A stretch of 25,711 bases of DNA from a virus, in IMG/VR virus record IMGVR_UViG_3300028840_002584, positions 1-25,711 of that record. One strand, given 5' to 3'. Positions 19,876-25,711 of the stretch are shown piece by piece (the stretch's first letter is position 1; the number at the start of each line of letters is the position of its first letter). The notes beneath the pieces are model-generated. The model searched no databases, was not told where the DNA came from, and saw only the letters and a program-made list of their open reading frames with translations. The translations under genes and the position numbers were made by a program.

Positions 19876-19904
19876 AACTTAGCTATGGCTATGGCTAATG
19901 TCAA
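19876..19904 (-). promoter_or_regulatory. Leftward promoter for the SodC/CREST operon
   Basis: Read leftwards: TTGACA (19904-19899), 17-nt spacer, TAAGTT (19881-19876), with CATAGCTAAG around the -10. A leader follows that includes a small hairpin (GGGGT/ACCCC, 19861-19875) and then AGGAGG. The TAGCTAAG core matches three other promoters in the window. A degenerate second arm (GGCTAATG) is visible. Confidence 0.75.
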
Positions 19905-19935
19905 ACAAGGTTCTACCTATAAGTCGCAAGCCCCG

Positions 19936-19941
19936 TATGCT
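19936..19941 (+). promoter_or_regulatory. -10 box at leaderless distance from the gene at 19948
   Basis: TATGCT ends 6 nt before the ATG at 19948 and no ribosome site is present. TATAAG at 19918-19923 is an alternative -10. No strong -35 is found. The region is divergent with the 19876-19904 promoter. Confidence 0.4.
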
Positions 19942-19947
19942 TCGCGC

Positions 19948-20163
19948 ATGGAAAGCAAGCGATACCGGGTGTTTTGGGCCGTCTACGTTCTTGGCCTTCT
20001 CTCTGTCCTCGCGCTCACGGGCGCAGCGACTCAGGGCAACGTCGTCGGAGAGGTCGCGGGCACCGTGGGGATGATCTTCACGGGCATCGCGGGGCTGGGC
20101 GCGACGTATGTCGGCGGCGAGTCCTACCGGGCGAGCGGCGCAACCCGGGCCGACGATGAGTGA
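19948..20163 (+). CDS. Two-helix membrane protein, holin-like
   Basis: A 71-residue protein with two membrane helices (VFWAVYVLGLLSVLALTG and GTVGMIFTGIAGLGATYVGG), a basic N-terminus (MESKRYR) and a charged C-terminus, the size and layout of class II holins. The helix pair resembles the C-terminal hairpin of the PAS protein at 16587. It probably begins leaderless and overlaps the next gene by 8 nt. Holin function is plausible but not proven; it could also be another small inner-membrane protein. Confidence 0.6.
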   Translation: MESKRYRVFWAVYVLGLLSVLALTGAATQGNVVGEVAGTVGMIFTGIAGLGATYVGGESYRASGATRADDE

Positions 20164-20509
20164 CGACGACCTTCGGATCCGGCCAGATTGGAAACGCATT
20201 CGGCATTTGACCGATCGCGCCGGGGATGCCCGAAAGAGCGCGGAGGTAGTCCACATGATCGCGTCACTGATCGAGACTCCGGGGTCGATGCTGCTCGCGG
20301 GCCGCGATGCCATGCGATTTATCGCCAAGGAGAAGTTCGGGCTCGACCCCGGATGGTTCTGGGAAGGCGACGACGATGAAGACCGCGACTGGTACGCGGA
20401 AGAGTCCGAGAATTGGACGGACGAAGACGGTGAATACGACGAAGACGAAGACGGCTGGTATCCCGATTCGTATTCGGACGAAGAGGAAGAGGAAGACGAA
20501 TGGGACTAG
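20156..20509 (+). CDS. Protein with strongly acidic C-terminal tail
   Basis: A 117-residue protein. Residues 1-~70 form a basic-hydrophobic helical part (RPDWKRIRHLTDRAGDARKS, LIETPGSMLLAGRDAMRF), while residues ~72-117 are almost entirely Asp, Glu, Trp and Tyr, ending in EEEEEDEWD. DNA-mimic proteins and chaperone-like phage proteins have tails of this kind. The ATG overlaps the upstream stop (ATGAGTGA). Function unknown. Confidence 0.6.
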   Translation: MSDDDLRIRPDWKRIRHLTDRAGDARKSAEVVHMIASLIETPGSMLLAGRDAMRFIAKEKFGLDPGWFWEGDDDEDRDWYAEESENWTDEDGEYDEDEDGWYPDSYSDEEEEEDEWD

Positions 20510-20775
20510 TGGACTCCACGATGAGCGGCCTGATGATGGACCGGGACGACAACGTCCCCGTAGTCGAAGTCCGCAAGAGTCAGAGCGTGCGTGTGTTCGA
20601 CGTGCTCGTCCTCGGCCCCGCCATGATCTACCTCGGCACGCGGAACCGGCCCCTCACGGTTCAGGAGCGCACAATCCTGCTATTGGCTGGATTCGGAACG
20701 GTGCTCTACAACGCGAACAACTGGAACGAGACGCGCAAGGCTAATCGTCCAGAGGAAGACCGTTCCGAATCTTGA
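20500..20775 (+). CDS. Small phage membrane protein
   Basis: A 91-residue protein with two hydrophobic segments: VRVFDVLVLGPAMIYLG and TILLLAGFGTVLYNANNW. The FDVLVLGPxMIY...LxxxGxxTxxYNxxN pattern occurs in small membrane proteins of many phages whose role is not known to me. The start ATG at 20500 lies in the tail of the previous gene behind a GAGGAAGAGG ribosome-site-like tract; MSGLMM at 20521 is an alternative. It overlaps the convergent gene by 35 nt. Confidence 0.65.
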   Translation: MGLVDSTMSGLMMDRDDNVPVVEVRKSQSVRVFDVLVLGPAMIYLGTRNRPLTVQERTILLLAGFGTVLYNANNWNETRKANRPEEDRSES

Positions 20776-21064
20776 AGTCGAGAGCACGGTGCTCGTGCTC
20801 CATACGCGCGAAGACCGCTTCCGGTAGATAACGCGCGAAGACCGCGTCCTCCCACTCCGCATGCTCCATGAGCGCCCGCCTCGGCCAGTCGCCGTGGCGG
20901 CGTCGGTACGCACGGAAGGCTTCATGCTCCTGATGGATGCGCCCTCGCGCAGCCAGGGGAAGAAAGCCCAGGACGTAGGACTCTTCCCAGGACAAGTGAC
21001 AGCCCGCGCAGCAATCCGCACGTTCGTCGGGCCGCATGGTGAAGGGGCCTGCGGGATCTTTCAT
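20741..21064 (-). CDS. His-rich protein, possibly hemerythrin-like
   Basis: A 107-residue protein. A CCAGC cluster near the N-terminus is followed by helices carrying spaced histidines and glutamates: RIHQEHEAF, a H in RRRHGDW, MEHAEWEDAVF and RMEHEHRALD. The H..EH...H..WE....EH order resembles the helical bundle of hemerythrin-type di-iron or metal-binding proteins, but the exact ligand spacing is not certain. It starts on ATGA overlap with the spanin-like gene. If metal-binding is real, it adds to the redox theme of the window. Confidence 0.5.
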   Translation of the reverse strand: MKDPAGPFTMRPDERADCCAGCHLSWEESYVLGFLPLAARGRIHQEHEAFRAYRRRHGDWPRRALMEHAEWEDAVFARYLPEAVFARMEHEHRALDFKIRNGLPLDD

Positions 21065-21510
21065 TGCGCCGCACTCGCTCCGATGGCGATGCCGATACCC
21101 CCGCCACAGATGCCGAAACCGATCGCCAGCCCAACCCCAAAGGCTTCCCACCGCTGGCGACGTGCCTGATCCCGTTCCCACAGCAACCGCTCGTAGTGAG
21201 CATCGGCCCAGGTGCGGTCACGCTCGCGCCCTTCGACAGACAGTGTCAGGAGTCGCCGGAGCGCATCGCCCTGATCGTCCACGTCGTAGAGGTACTGGAC
21301 TTCGCTCGGCGGCAACAGGAGGCCCGTGCAGGATGCCGTGTCGCCGGGTCGAAGCGCCGAGACGTTCGCGCACGCCTCGGCGTCGTCAGGGGCCTTGGGC
21401 GGGGGCTCGGGGGCCGTGTAGTCAGGGAGCGGGGACCAGGGGATCGTCGTCGGCGTCGTCGCGCAGCCCGCGAGCAGCAGACTACAGAGGATCGTAGTCA
21501 GGCGGGTCAT
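21061..21510 (-). CDS. Lipoprotein with C-terminal membrane helix (unimolecular-spanin-like)
   Basis: A 149-residue protein starting MTRLTTILCSLLLAGC: a lipoprotein signal with lipobox LLAGC and acylated C16. A proline-rich stretch, a GDTASCTGLLLPP motif and a charged helix (residues ~85-120) follow, then a C-terminal membrane helix (about 122-146, rich in Gly). Lipid anchor at one end and membrane helix at the other is the plan of u-spanins such as T1 gp11 (131 residues), which fuse inner and outer membranes at the last step of lysis. The RBS lies in a GAGGAC-repeat of the upstream gene. An ordinary lipoprotein is the alternative. Confidence 0.6.
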   Translation of the reverse strand: MTRLTTILCSLLLAGCATTPTTIPWSPLPDYTAPEPPPKAPDDAEACANVSALRPGDTASCTGLLLPPSEVQYLYDVDDQGDALRRLLTLSVEGRERDRTWADAHYERLLWERDQARRQRWEAFGVGLAIGFGICGGGIGIAIGASAAQ

Positions 21511-22009
21511 CGGCGTACTCGTCCTCGTCCTCGTCCTCATCTTCGTACTGCCCCGGCTCGTCCAGCCCTTGCGCCGTGAGCATGAGGTCGGGGTGCGTCA
21601 CGACCAGAGCCCCGCTCGGCAGCACGAACACGCGCGTCTCTGCGGGAAGCTGATGGTAGTAGAAGCGTTCCACGTCCGGCATCGTGTAGCCCAGCGTCGG
21701 GCGTGAGTCTTCGCCCTCTGCGAATTCCCAGGCGAGCCAGTCGGCGCTCCCCAACTCGACGGCGGGACCCGTGAGGTTCAAGGCCGTGACTTCGCACGCG
21801 CCATCCGTCCATTCGGAACAGTTCTCATAGAGGTCAGAGAGCGCGCGTGAGGGTGATACTGGGTCGCCCGTCTTCGCGCCCTCTCCGAATAGCTCCTCGG
21901 CCATGGCATTCAGAAGGTCATCCACAAAGGCATCGCGCGCCTCTGCGTCCTTGAACGTCACGCCCTTGGATTCTCGGATCGCCAGCAGGAGAGCATCGCG
22001 CAGCATCAT
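21482..22009 (-). CDS. Hypothetical 175-residue protein with acidic tail
   Basis: Unrecognised soluble protein: helical N-terminus (DALLLAIRESKGVTFKDAEARD), mixed middle, and a C-terminal run EDEDEDEDEYADD. The GAG-GAC codons of this tail also provide the Shine-Dalgarno-like sequence for the spanin-like gene. Two adjacent ATGs (22009 and 22006) follow GGAG; the second is better spaced. It overlaps the upstream gene by 4 nt. Confidence 0.6.
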   Translation of the reverse strand: MMLRDALLLAIRESKGVTFKDAEARDAFVDDLLNAMAEELFGEGAKTGDPVSPSRALSDLYENCSEWTDGACEVTALNLTGPAVELGSADWLAWEFAEGEDSRPTLGYTMPDVERFYYHQLPAETRVFVLPSGALVVTHPDLMLTAQGLDEPGQYEDEDEDEDEYADDPPDYDPL

Positions 22010-22362
22010 CGACTCCGTCGCCGCGCGTTCGCGCGCGCCACGAGACTATCAACGTCGGGGGGCTCACGACGTTCTTCCTCCGGCACCGCAGCGGCTTCCT
22101 GCGCGTCAGCCACAGCCTCGGCCTCCTGCGCCGCCGCTGCGGCCTCCTGCGCCTCGTCAGGGGGCTCCGGGGGCGGCTCCCGCCTCCCCACGTCCTCACG
22201 GATGGCGAAGCGGTCTAGGGCCCGCATGAGCGCGCCGACGCCGAGAGCGGCGAGAGTGGCGAGAGCCCACGCGCGGAAACGCGGAACCGCCGCTGCGACG
22301 ATGATCGCAGCGACGGCTCCGGCGAGCAGGACTAGAAGGATGGGGTCAACCGGAGTACTCAT
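22006..22362 (-). CDS. Two-helix membrane protein with Ala/Glu-rich coiled coil
   Basis: A 118-residue protein starting inside the VWA gene (17-nt overlap). Two membrane helices (ILLVLLAGAVAAIIVAAAV and WALATLAALGVGALMRAL) are followed by a long soluble tail rich in Ala, Glu and Pro (EAAAAAQEAEAVADAQEAA), probably coiled coil, ending in ARANARRRSR. It lies two genes upstream of the spanin-like lipoprotein and could be a holin or membrane scaffold, but there is no family match. Confidence 0.55.
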   Translation of the reverse strand: MSTPVDPILLVLLAGAVAAIIVAAAVPRFRAWALATLAALGVGALMRALDRFAIREDVGRREPPPEPPDEAQEAAAAAQEAEAVADAQEAAAVPEEERREPPDVDSLVARANARRRSR

Positions 22363-23572
22363 CGAGGTCCACCACGATGCACTCCTCGTGCGGCACGTCG
22401 TAACGGTCGGCCAGGGCGTACATCTGATCAATGCAGCCCTGCGTGGGCTTCTTGCCCCCGCCCGCCGGTACGCAGACGAAGATCAGGTTGTCGAGGGTTG
22501 TGTCCTCGGGCCAGTCCCCAAAGTCGGACCCGAACTCAAAGTCACTGATGATGGCGGTCGTCGCAGGCGCGGGTGATACCTGCTCCTCCATCGCCGTCAG
22601 GCCGAGTCCGACCAGCGTGCCGCCGCCGCCCATGAACGATGCTTCCACGTCCTCACGAGAGAAGCACTGCCGCACGGTGTTGACCGCTGCATCGACAGCA
22701 ATCACGTCCACACGCTTGATGTTGTTGGCCTCGACCAGGGACGCGATCTCGGTGGCCGTGATCGCGAGGGCCATGTTGCTCACGGACCCCGATGTGTCCA
22801 CGATGCAACCGATCGTGAACTCTCGTCCCCTGTAGACAGGGAGGATGGCCGCGCGGCGCATCCCCACGGTCTGACGCATCGAGGAGGTGATGCGTGCGGG
22901 GCGCTTGTAGGTCTGCTCCTGCCGCATCTGCGTGAGCAATTCCGCGAAGCGGCTGGACCTCAGACGCTCCTGCCAGTTGATGATGGCCGTGCCGTACTCC
23001 TCAATCGCACGGCGGAAGTTGCCGGGAGTGAAGCCACGAGAAGCAGACGGGTTCTCGTCCATCTCCTTCTGGATCTCCTTCATCTCCTCACGCGCCTCGT
23101 CAATCTCCCCCGGCGTGGGGTCCTCGTCGGGATCGAGGAACCCATTTTCAATAGCCTCCTCGCGAGCCCTTTCGGCCTTCCTCTGGTCGCCGCCCGCGCC
23201 CGCACCGCACTCGCCGCCGAAGCCGCCCGCAGCCTCTGGGTCTGCGCCGCCACCGGGCTGCGGCTGGCCTTGGCCCTCACCGGGCTGACCTTCTCCGGGC
23301 TGACCGGGCTGTCCAGGCTGGGGCTGACCGGGCTGGGGCTGACCCTCTCCAGGCTGCCCAGGCTGGCCCTCGCCGTCGCCCTCGTCGTCGCCGTCCCCTT
23401 CTCCGGGCTCGCCGTCTCCGTCGCCGTCGTCGTCTCCGGGCTCACCGCCCTCCGGGCTTTCCTGGCCGTCGTCGCCTTCGTCGTCGCCCCCCGGGCCTTC
23501 CTGGCCTTCTTCTTCTTCGCCGTCGCCGGTCCAGGGGTCGAGGTCGGTGTTTTCCGCGCTGAAAGTCGCCAT
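22346..23572 (-). CDS. VWA-like protein (C-terminal half of a DUF2201-type module)
   Basis: A 408-residue protein. Residues 1-~130 are acidic, Gly/Pro/Gln-rich and repetitive (GQPGEGQPQPGQ-type). The C-terminal VWA-like domain has a full MIDAS: D259-T-S261-G-S263, T319 (GGGGT) and D344 (ISDFEFG). This matches the VWA-like region of DUF2201 proteins (RavA/MoxR-associated), whose N-terminal HExxH half is here a separate upstream gene. Such VWA proteins act with MoxR-type AAA ATPases in remodelling complexes. GGAGG precedes the ATG by 5 nt and the gene has its own promoter with a dyad. Confidence 0.8.
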   Translation of the reverse strand: MATFSAENTDLDPWTGDGEEEEGQEGPGGDDEGDDGQESPEGGEPGDDDGDGDGEPGEGDGDDEGDGEGQPGQPGEGQPQPGQPQPGQPGQPGEGQPGEGQGQPQPGGGADPEAAGGFGGECGAGAGGDQRKAERAREEAIENGFLDPDEDPTPGEIDEAREEMKEIQKEMDENPSASRGFTPGNFRRAIEEYGTAIINWQERLRSSRFAELLTQMRQEQTYKRPARITSSMRQTVGMRRAAILPVYRGREFTIGCIVDTSGSVSNMALAITATEIASLVEANNIKRVDVIAVDAAVNTVRQCFSREDVEASFMGGGGTLVGLGLTAMEEQVSPAPATTAIISDFEFGSDFGDWPEDTTLDNLIFVCVPAGGGKKPTQGCIDQMYALADRYDVPHEECIVVDLDEYSG

Positions 23573-23604
23573 GGTGTCCTCCGTGCTGGGGTGTCAGCCT
23601 CTTG

Positions 23605-23633
23605 ACCTTAGCTAACCCTAGCTAAGGTGTCAA
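23605..23633 (-). promoter_or_regulatory. Promoter with operator-like dyad upstream of the VWA gene
   Basis: Read leftwards: TTGACA (23633-23628), 17-nt spacer, TAAGGT (23610-23605). A perfect inverted repeat, CCTTAGCTA-ACCC-TAGCTAAGG (23606-23627), fills the spacer and -10, so a bound dimer would block RNA polymerase. The leader carries GGAGG before the VWA ATG. Confidence 0.85.
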
Positions 23634-23642
23634 CCCCGCGCG

Positions 23643-24344
23643 TCAAATTGGTTCGTATTCCACGATCTGACGCCCCTGCACGTCGGGCCGCGTGGCCTTG
23701 ACGACGACGCACCGCTTGCCCTTGTTGGGCCCACTGCGCGGCTTCACCTCATCTCCAACTTCGTAGACCCGGGGCTTGTCGTCCTGTCCCGGTGGGGGAG
23801 GAGGCGGCGGGGCACCGCCCTCATTCTGGCGCTGCTCGATCGCGTAGTAGACCTCTGCCGTTGCTGCGGGACCCTCAGAGGGCGCACCGATCTGCTCAGG
23901 GAAGAGAGCCCAACTCGGCATATCGAGAGGAATGACGCTGCCATCCGGCTTCGTGTACGTGAGGTTCCGAAGGCCCTTGTTGATCTCGCGGTCGCCCGCG
24001 CAATTCCACAGAGAGCCGCCAGCAGCGGCCATCGCGTTCCGGTTACCGCGACGTTCACCGTGGTCGAGGATGATGTGCCCCACCTCGTGCATCACGCCGA
24101 CGATCAGTTCTCTGGGCGTGAGCTGTAGGTCCGTCCGACCCATGACGAAATCAGCGTTGTAGTAGAAGACCATCGTTGTGTGATCTACGGCGAGCGTCTT
24201 GTATACCGACGTTTCGATGTAGCGGAAGAGGTCGAGCATCGGCCCAACCGTTGGGCACACGCCGTCCTTGACCAAAAGAATCGCCGCTTGAAGCCGGTTC
24301 CAGGCTTCCTCGTCCTTGTAACCACCGTTGTAGACCTTGGGCAT
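23643..24344 (-). CDS. HExxH metallopeptidase-like protein (N-terminal half of a DUF2201-type module)
   Basis: A 233-residue protein. The zinc motif HEVGH is at 86-90 with a third histidine in ILDHGERRGN (H95), and WNCAGDREIN at ~113-122 is the paired AxDxxIN motif of putative DUF2201_N metallopeptidases. After a proline run (PPPPPPP) the tail carries a small KOW-like segment (GDEVKPRSGPNKGKR). In cellular relatives this domain is fused to a VWA domain; here it precedes the VWA gene with 70 nt between. Peptidase activity is predicted from motif only. GGAGG precedes the ATG. Confidence 0.8.
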   Translation of the reverse strand: MPKVYNGGYKDEEAWNRLQAAILLVKDGVCPTVGPMLDLFRYIETSVYKTLAVDHTTMVFYYNADFVMGRTDLQLTPRELIVGVMHEVGHIILDHGERRGNRNAMAAAGGSLWNCAGDREINKGLRNLTYTKPDGSVIPLDMPSWALFPEQIGAPSEGPAATAEVYYAIEQRQNEGGAPPPPPPPGQDDKPRVYEVGDEVKPRSGPNKGKRCVVVKATRPDVQGRQIVEYEPI

Positions 24345-24365
24345 ACGTCCTCCTGCCAGACCGGC

Positions 24366-24394
24366 ACCTTAGCTAACCGTAGCTAAGGCGTCAA
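24366..24394 (-). promoter_or_regulatory. Promoter with operator-like dyad upstream of the HExxH gene
   Basis: Read leftwards: TTGACG (24394-24389), 17-nt spacer, TAAGGT (24371-24366). The same perfect 9-4-9 inverted repeat as at 23606 occurs at 24367-24388 (only one base of the 4-nt centre differs). It overlaps the last codons of the 24383-25699 gene. Confidence 0.85.
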
Positions 24395-25699
24395 GCGGAA
24401 TGCCTGCGAGCCGCGCCGAGTCTGCTGCGTCAGGAAGCTGATCGCGCGTTGCAGTGCTGCCTTCTTGATGGCTTCCGATTCCGGCAGTCCGTCGAGGCGC
24501 AGGTTCCTCGGGCCGAACTTCAGCACTTCCATGCCCACCTCGGGGTTGCCGCTTCCCACCTTGATCAAGATGCGCGCGAGGCTTTCAATCAGGAGGAAGT
24601 TGCGCGCACGCCGCCTCTGGTCGTCGCTCGCATTCTCGCGGAAGAAGTCTGCGAAAAGCGTCAGGGTCGGGTTATCGAAGCGGCCCAGAGCGCCCAGGAT
24701 GATGGGGCGCGTCACGCTGGAAGAACCAGACAGCGAGGCGTACACACGATTGTCGGAGCCGTCGAATGGGGCACCCAAGCAGCGGTAGAGGCTATCGCCG
24801 TGGTCGAGGTCCAGCGGCACGACGAGGTATTGCAGCTTCTGCCCCGAACGCACCGCCAGCACGCTACTCGGCTGCGTAACCTGATCGGGCACGCTGCCAT
24901 CGAAGTAGATACGCGGGAGCGCCATCGTGGGGATGAACTCGTAGCTCGCTCCGTCGTCCGTCGCAGCAATCGGCACGTTGAGAGCCACGCCGCCGAGCGG
25001 GTTGGAGCGCCACACGACCTGTTCCTGAATCAGTCGCGATACATCGGGCTCCCTGCCCTGGCGCTGCTCAAATTCAAGGATCTCGGTCACGCGCCGGAAC
25101 ACTGCGGCCATCTCGGCAGAAGGCATGTGGCCCCGGAACACCACCATGTACTTCTGGTTCGCCAAAGAGCCTGTACCCGTCTTCAGCGGCTCCCCGGCGA
25201 AGCGGAAGGCAATGCGGCACTCGCTCGTGGCGGGCATGGTGTCAGGCCCGAACGCAGCGAAGCGCGGGTCACTGAACTGCGGCGCGTAGATCACACCGGG
25301 CTTCACCTCCCCCAACTCAGGGAGCTTCGGCGCGGGAATCACAAGCTGGTCGATGGATACGTCGTTGGCCGTGCGCTTCGGTGACGGAAGCATCCGGTAG
25401 CGCAGACCGTCCTCGTGGTAGACCCCGGTCGGAGTCGCAGACTTCAGGGACTTGAAGAAGTCTCCCGATTCGTTGTTGATCGGAGTCAGCGTTGACCACT
25501 GAACCGGCTTGCCTTCCTGCACATCTCCGGCAGGGAGCGCACGACGGAAGTAGGACGCGAACACCGGCTCCTTGGACGCAGCCGTGGCCTTCGTCCCGGC
25601 ATCCTCCTCTTCGGGAGCCTCCAACCCGGCTGCGCGCGTCTCAAAGCCCAGGAGGTCCAGCGCAAGGTGCGCGGCACAGTTGCTCATGCGCGGGATCAT
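24383..25699 (-). CDS. Large hypothetical protein (438 residues or longer)
   Basis: The frame is open to the end of the window on its 5' side, so the start may lie outside; in-window candidates are ATG at 25699 and ATG at 25687. The protein is soluble, with no Walker, HExxH or MIDAS motif. An N-terminal acidic stretch (LEAPEEEDAG) is followed by mixed alpha/beta sequence, and the last third is helical (TLFADFFRENASDDQRRRAR, LLIESLARILIKVG). It lies directly upstream of the HExxH and VWA genes and may be a partner of that module; a MoxR-type AAA ATPase, the usual third member, would be expected beyond the window edge if present. Confidence 0.65.
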   Translation of the reverse strand: MIPRMSNCAAHLALDLLGFETRAAGLEAPEEEDAGTKATAASKEPVFASYFRRALPAGDVQEGKPVQWSTLTPINNESGDFFKSLKSATPTGVYHEDGLRYRMLPSPKRTANDVSIDQLVIPAPKLPELGEVKPGVIYAPQFSDPRFAAFGPDTMPATSECRIAFRFAGEPLKTGTGSLANQKYMVVFRGHMPSAEMAAVFRRVTEILEFEQRQGREPDVSRLIQEQVVWRSNPLGGVALNVPIAATDDGASYEFIPTMALPRIYFDGSVPDQVTQPSSVLAVRSGQKLQYLVVPLDLDHGDSLYRCLGAPFDGSDNRVYASLSGSSSVTRPIILGALGRFDNPTLTLFADFFRENASDDQRRRARNFLLIESLARILIKVGSGNPEVGMEVLKFGPRNLRLDGLPESEAIKKAALQRAISFLTQQTRRGSQAFRLTP

Positions 25700-25711
25700 G
25701 GATCCGAGCCC

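Noticed and set aside
20774-20803. Hairpin GAGCAC/GTGCTC as a bidirectional terminator between convergent genes
   Set aside because: The stem is only about 6 bp with no T-tract on either strand, and it lies inside the coding sequence of the leftward gene.

Overview
This window is a high-GC, densely packed, bidirectionally transcribed stretch of a tailed-phage genome, probably temperate. It carries phage replication and recombination genes (Sak4-like ATPase, SSB-like protein, a uracil-DNA-glycosylase/family A DNA polymerase fusion, a Rad50/SMC-like ATPase), two tRNA genes, an M15 endolysin, a complete tyrosine recombinase and many small unknown genes with overlapping ends. I see no bacterial housekeeping genes. 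No terminase, portal or capsid gene is recognisable here.

Host: several rightward genes (starts at 4852, 9011, 15133, 19948 and perhaps 5727) have a TANNNT box ending exactly 6 nt before the ATG, the arrangement of leaderless genes in Deinococcota and Actinobacteria. A lipobox-bearing protein with a C-terminal membrane segment resembles a unimolecular spanin, which would need an outer membrane, and a WlbA/WbpB-like sugar dehydrogenase fits surface-glycan chemistry. A Deinococcus-like or other diderm GC-rich host is my inference, not a demonstrated fact.

Layout. 1-2131: zinc-ribbon-like protein, convergent Nudix hydrolase, then Sak4-like ATPase and SSB-like protein ending at a strong hairpin. 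2217-8829: UDG-PolA fusion, HTH protein, NTF2-like protein, Rad50-like ATPase and small unknown genes, with repeated boundary sequences that look like recombination scars. 8820-9442: tRNA-Ala, tRNA-Thr and endolysin. 15027 back to 9439: a leftward operon with a ribbon-helix-helix protein, a large two-module glycosyltransferase, a WlbA-like dehydrogenase, small proteins and a likely virion protein. 15133-17312: integrase, beta-rich protein and a FixL-like PAS protein ending in a holin-like membrane hairpin. 19904 back to 17298: a leftward operon with RHH protein, CREST-like membrane protein, Cu/Zn superoxide dismutase, GNAT-like protein and small metal-binding proteins. 19948-20775: three small rightward genes, two of them membrane proteins. 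25699 back to 20741: a leftward block with a large unknown protein, an HExxH protein and a VWA protein (the two halves of a DUF2201-type module), a membrane protein, the spanin-like lipoprotein and a His-rich protein.

Regulation: four promoters share TTGACR-N16/17-TAGCTAAG-type -10 regions, and two of them contain a perfect 9-4-9 inverted repeat that looks like an operator. A theme of oxygen/redox chemistry (PAS with haem-ligand-like residues, SodC, a possible hemerythrin-like protein) and of cell-envelope remodelling runs through the accessory genes.
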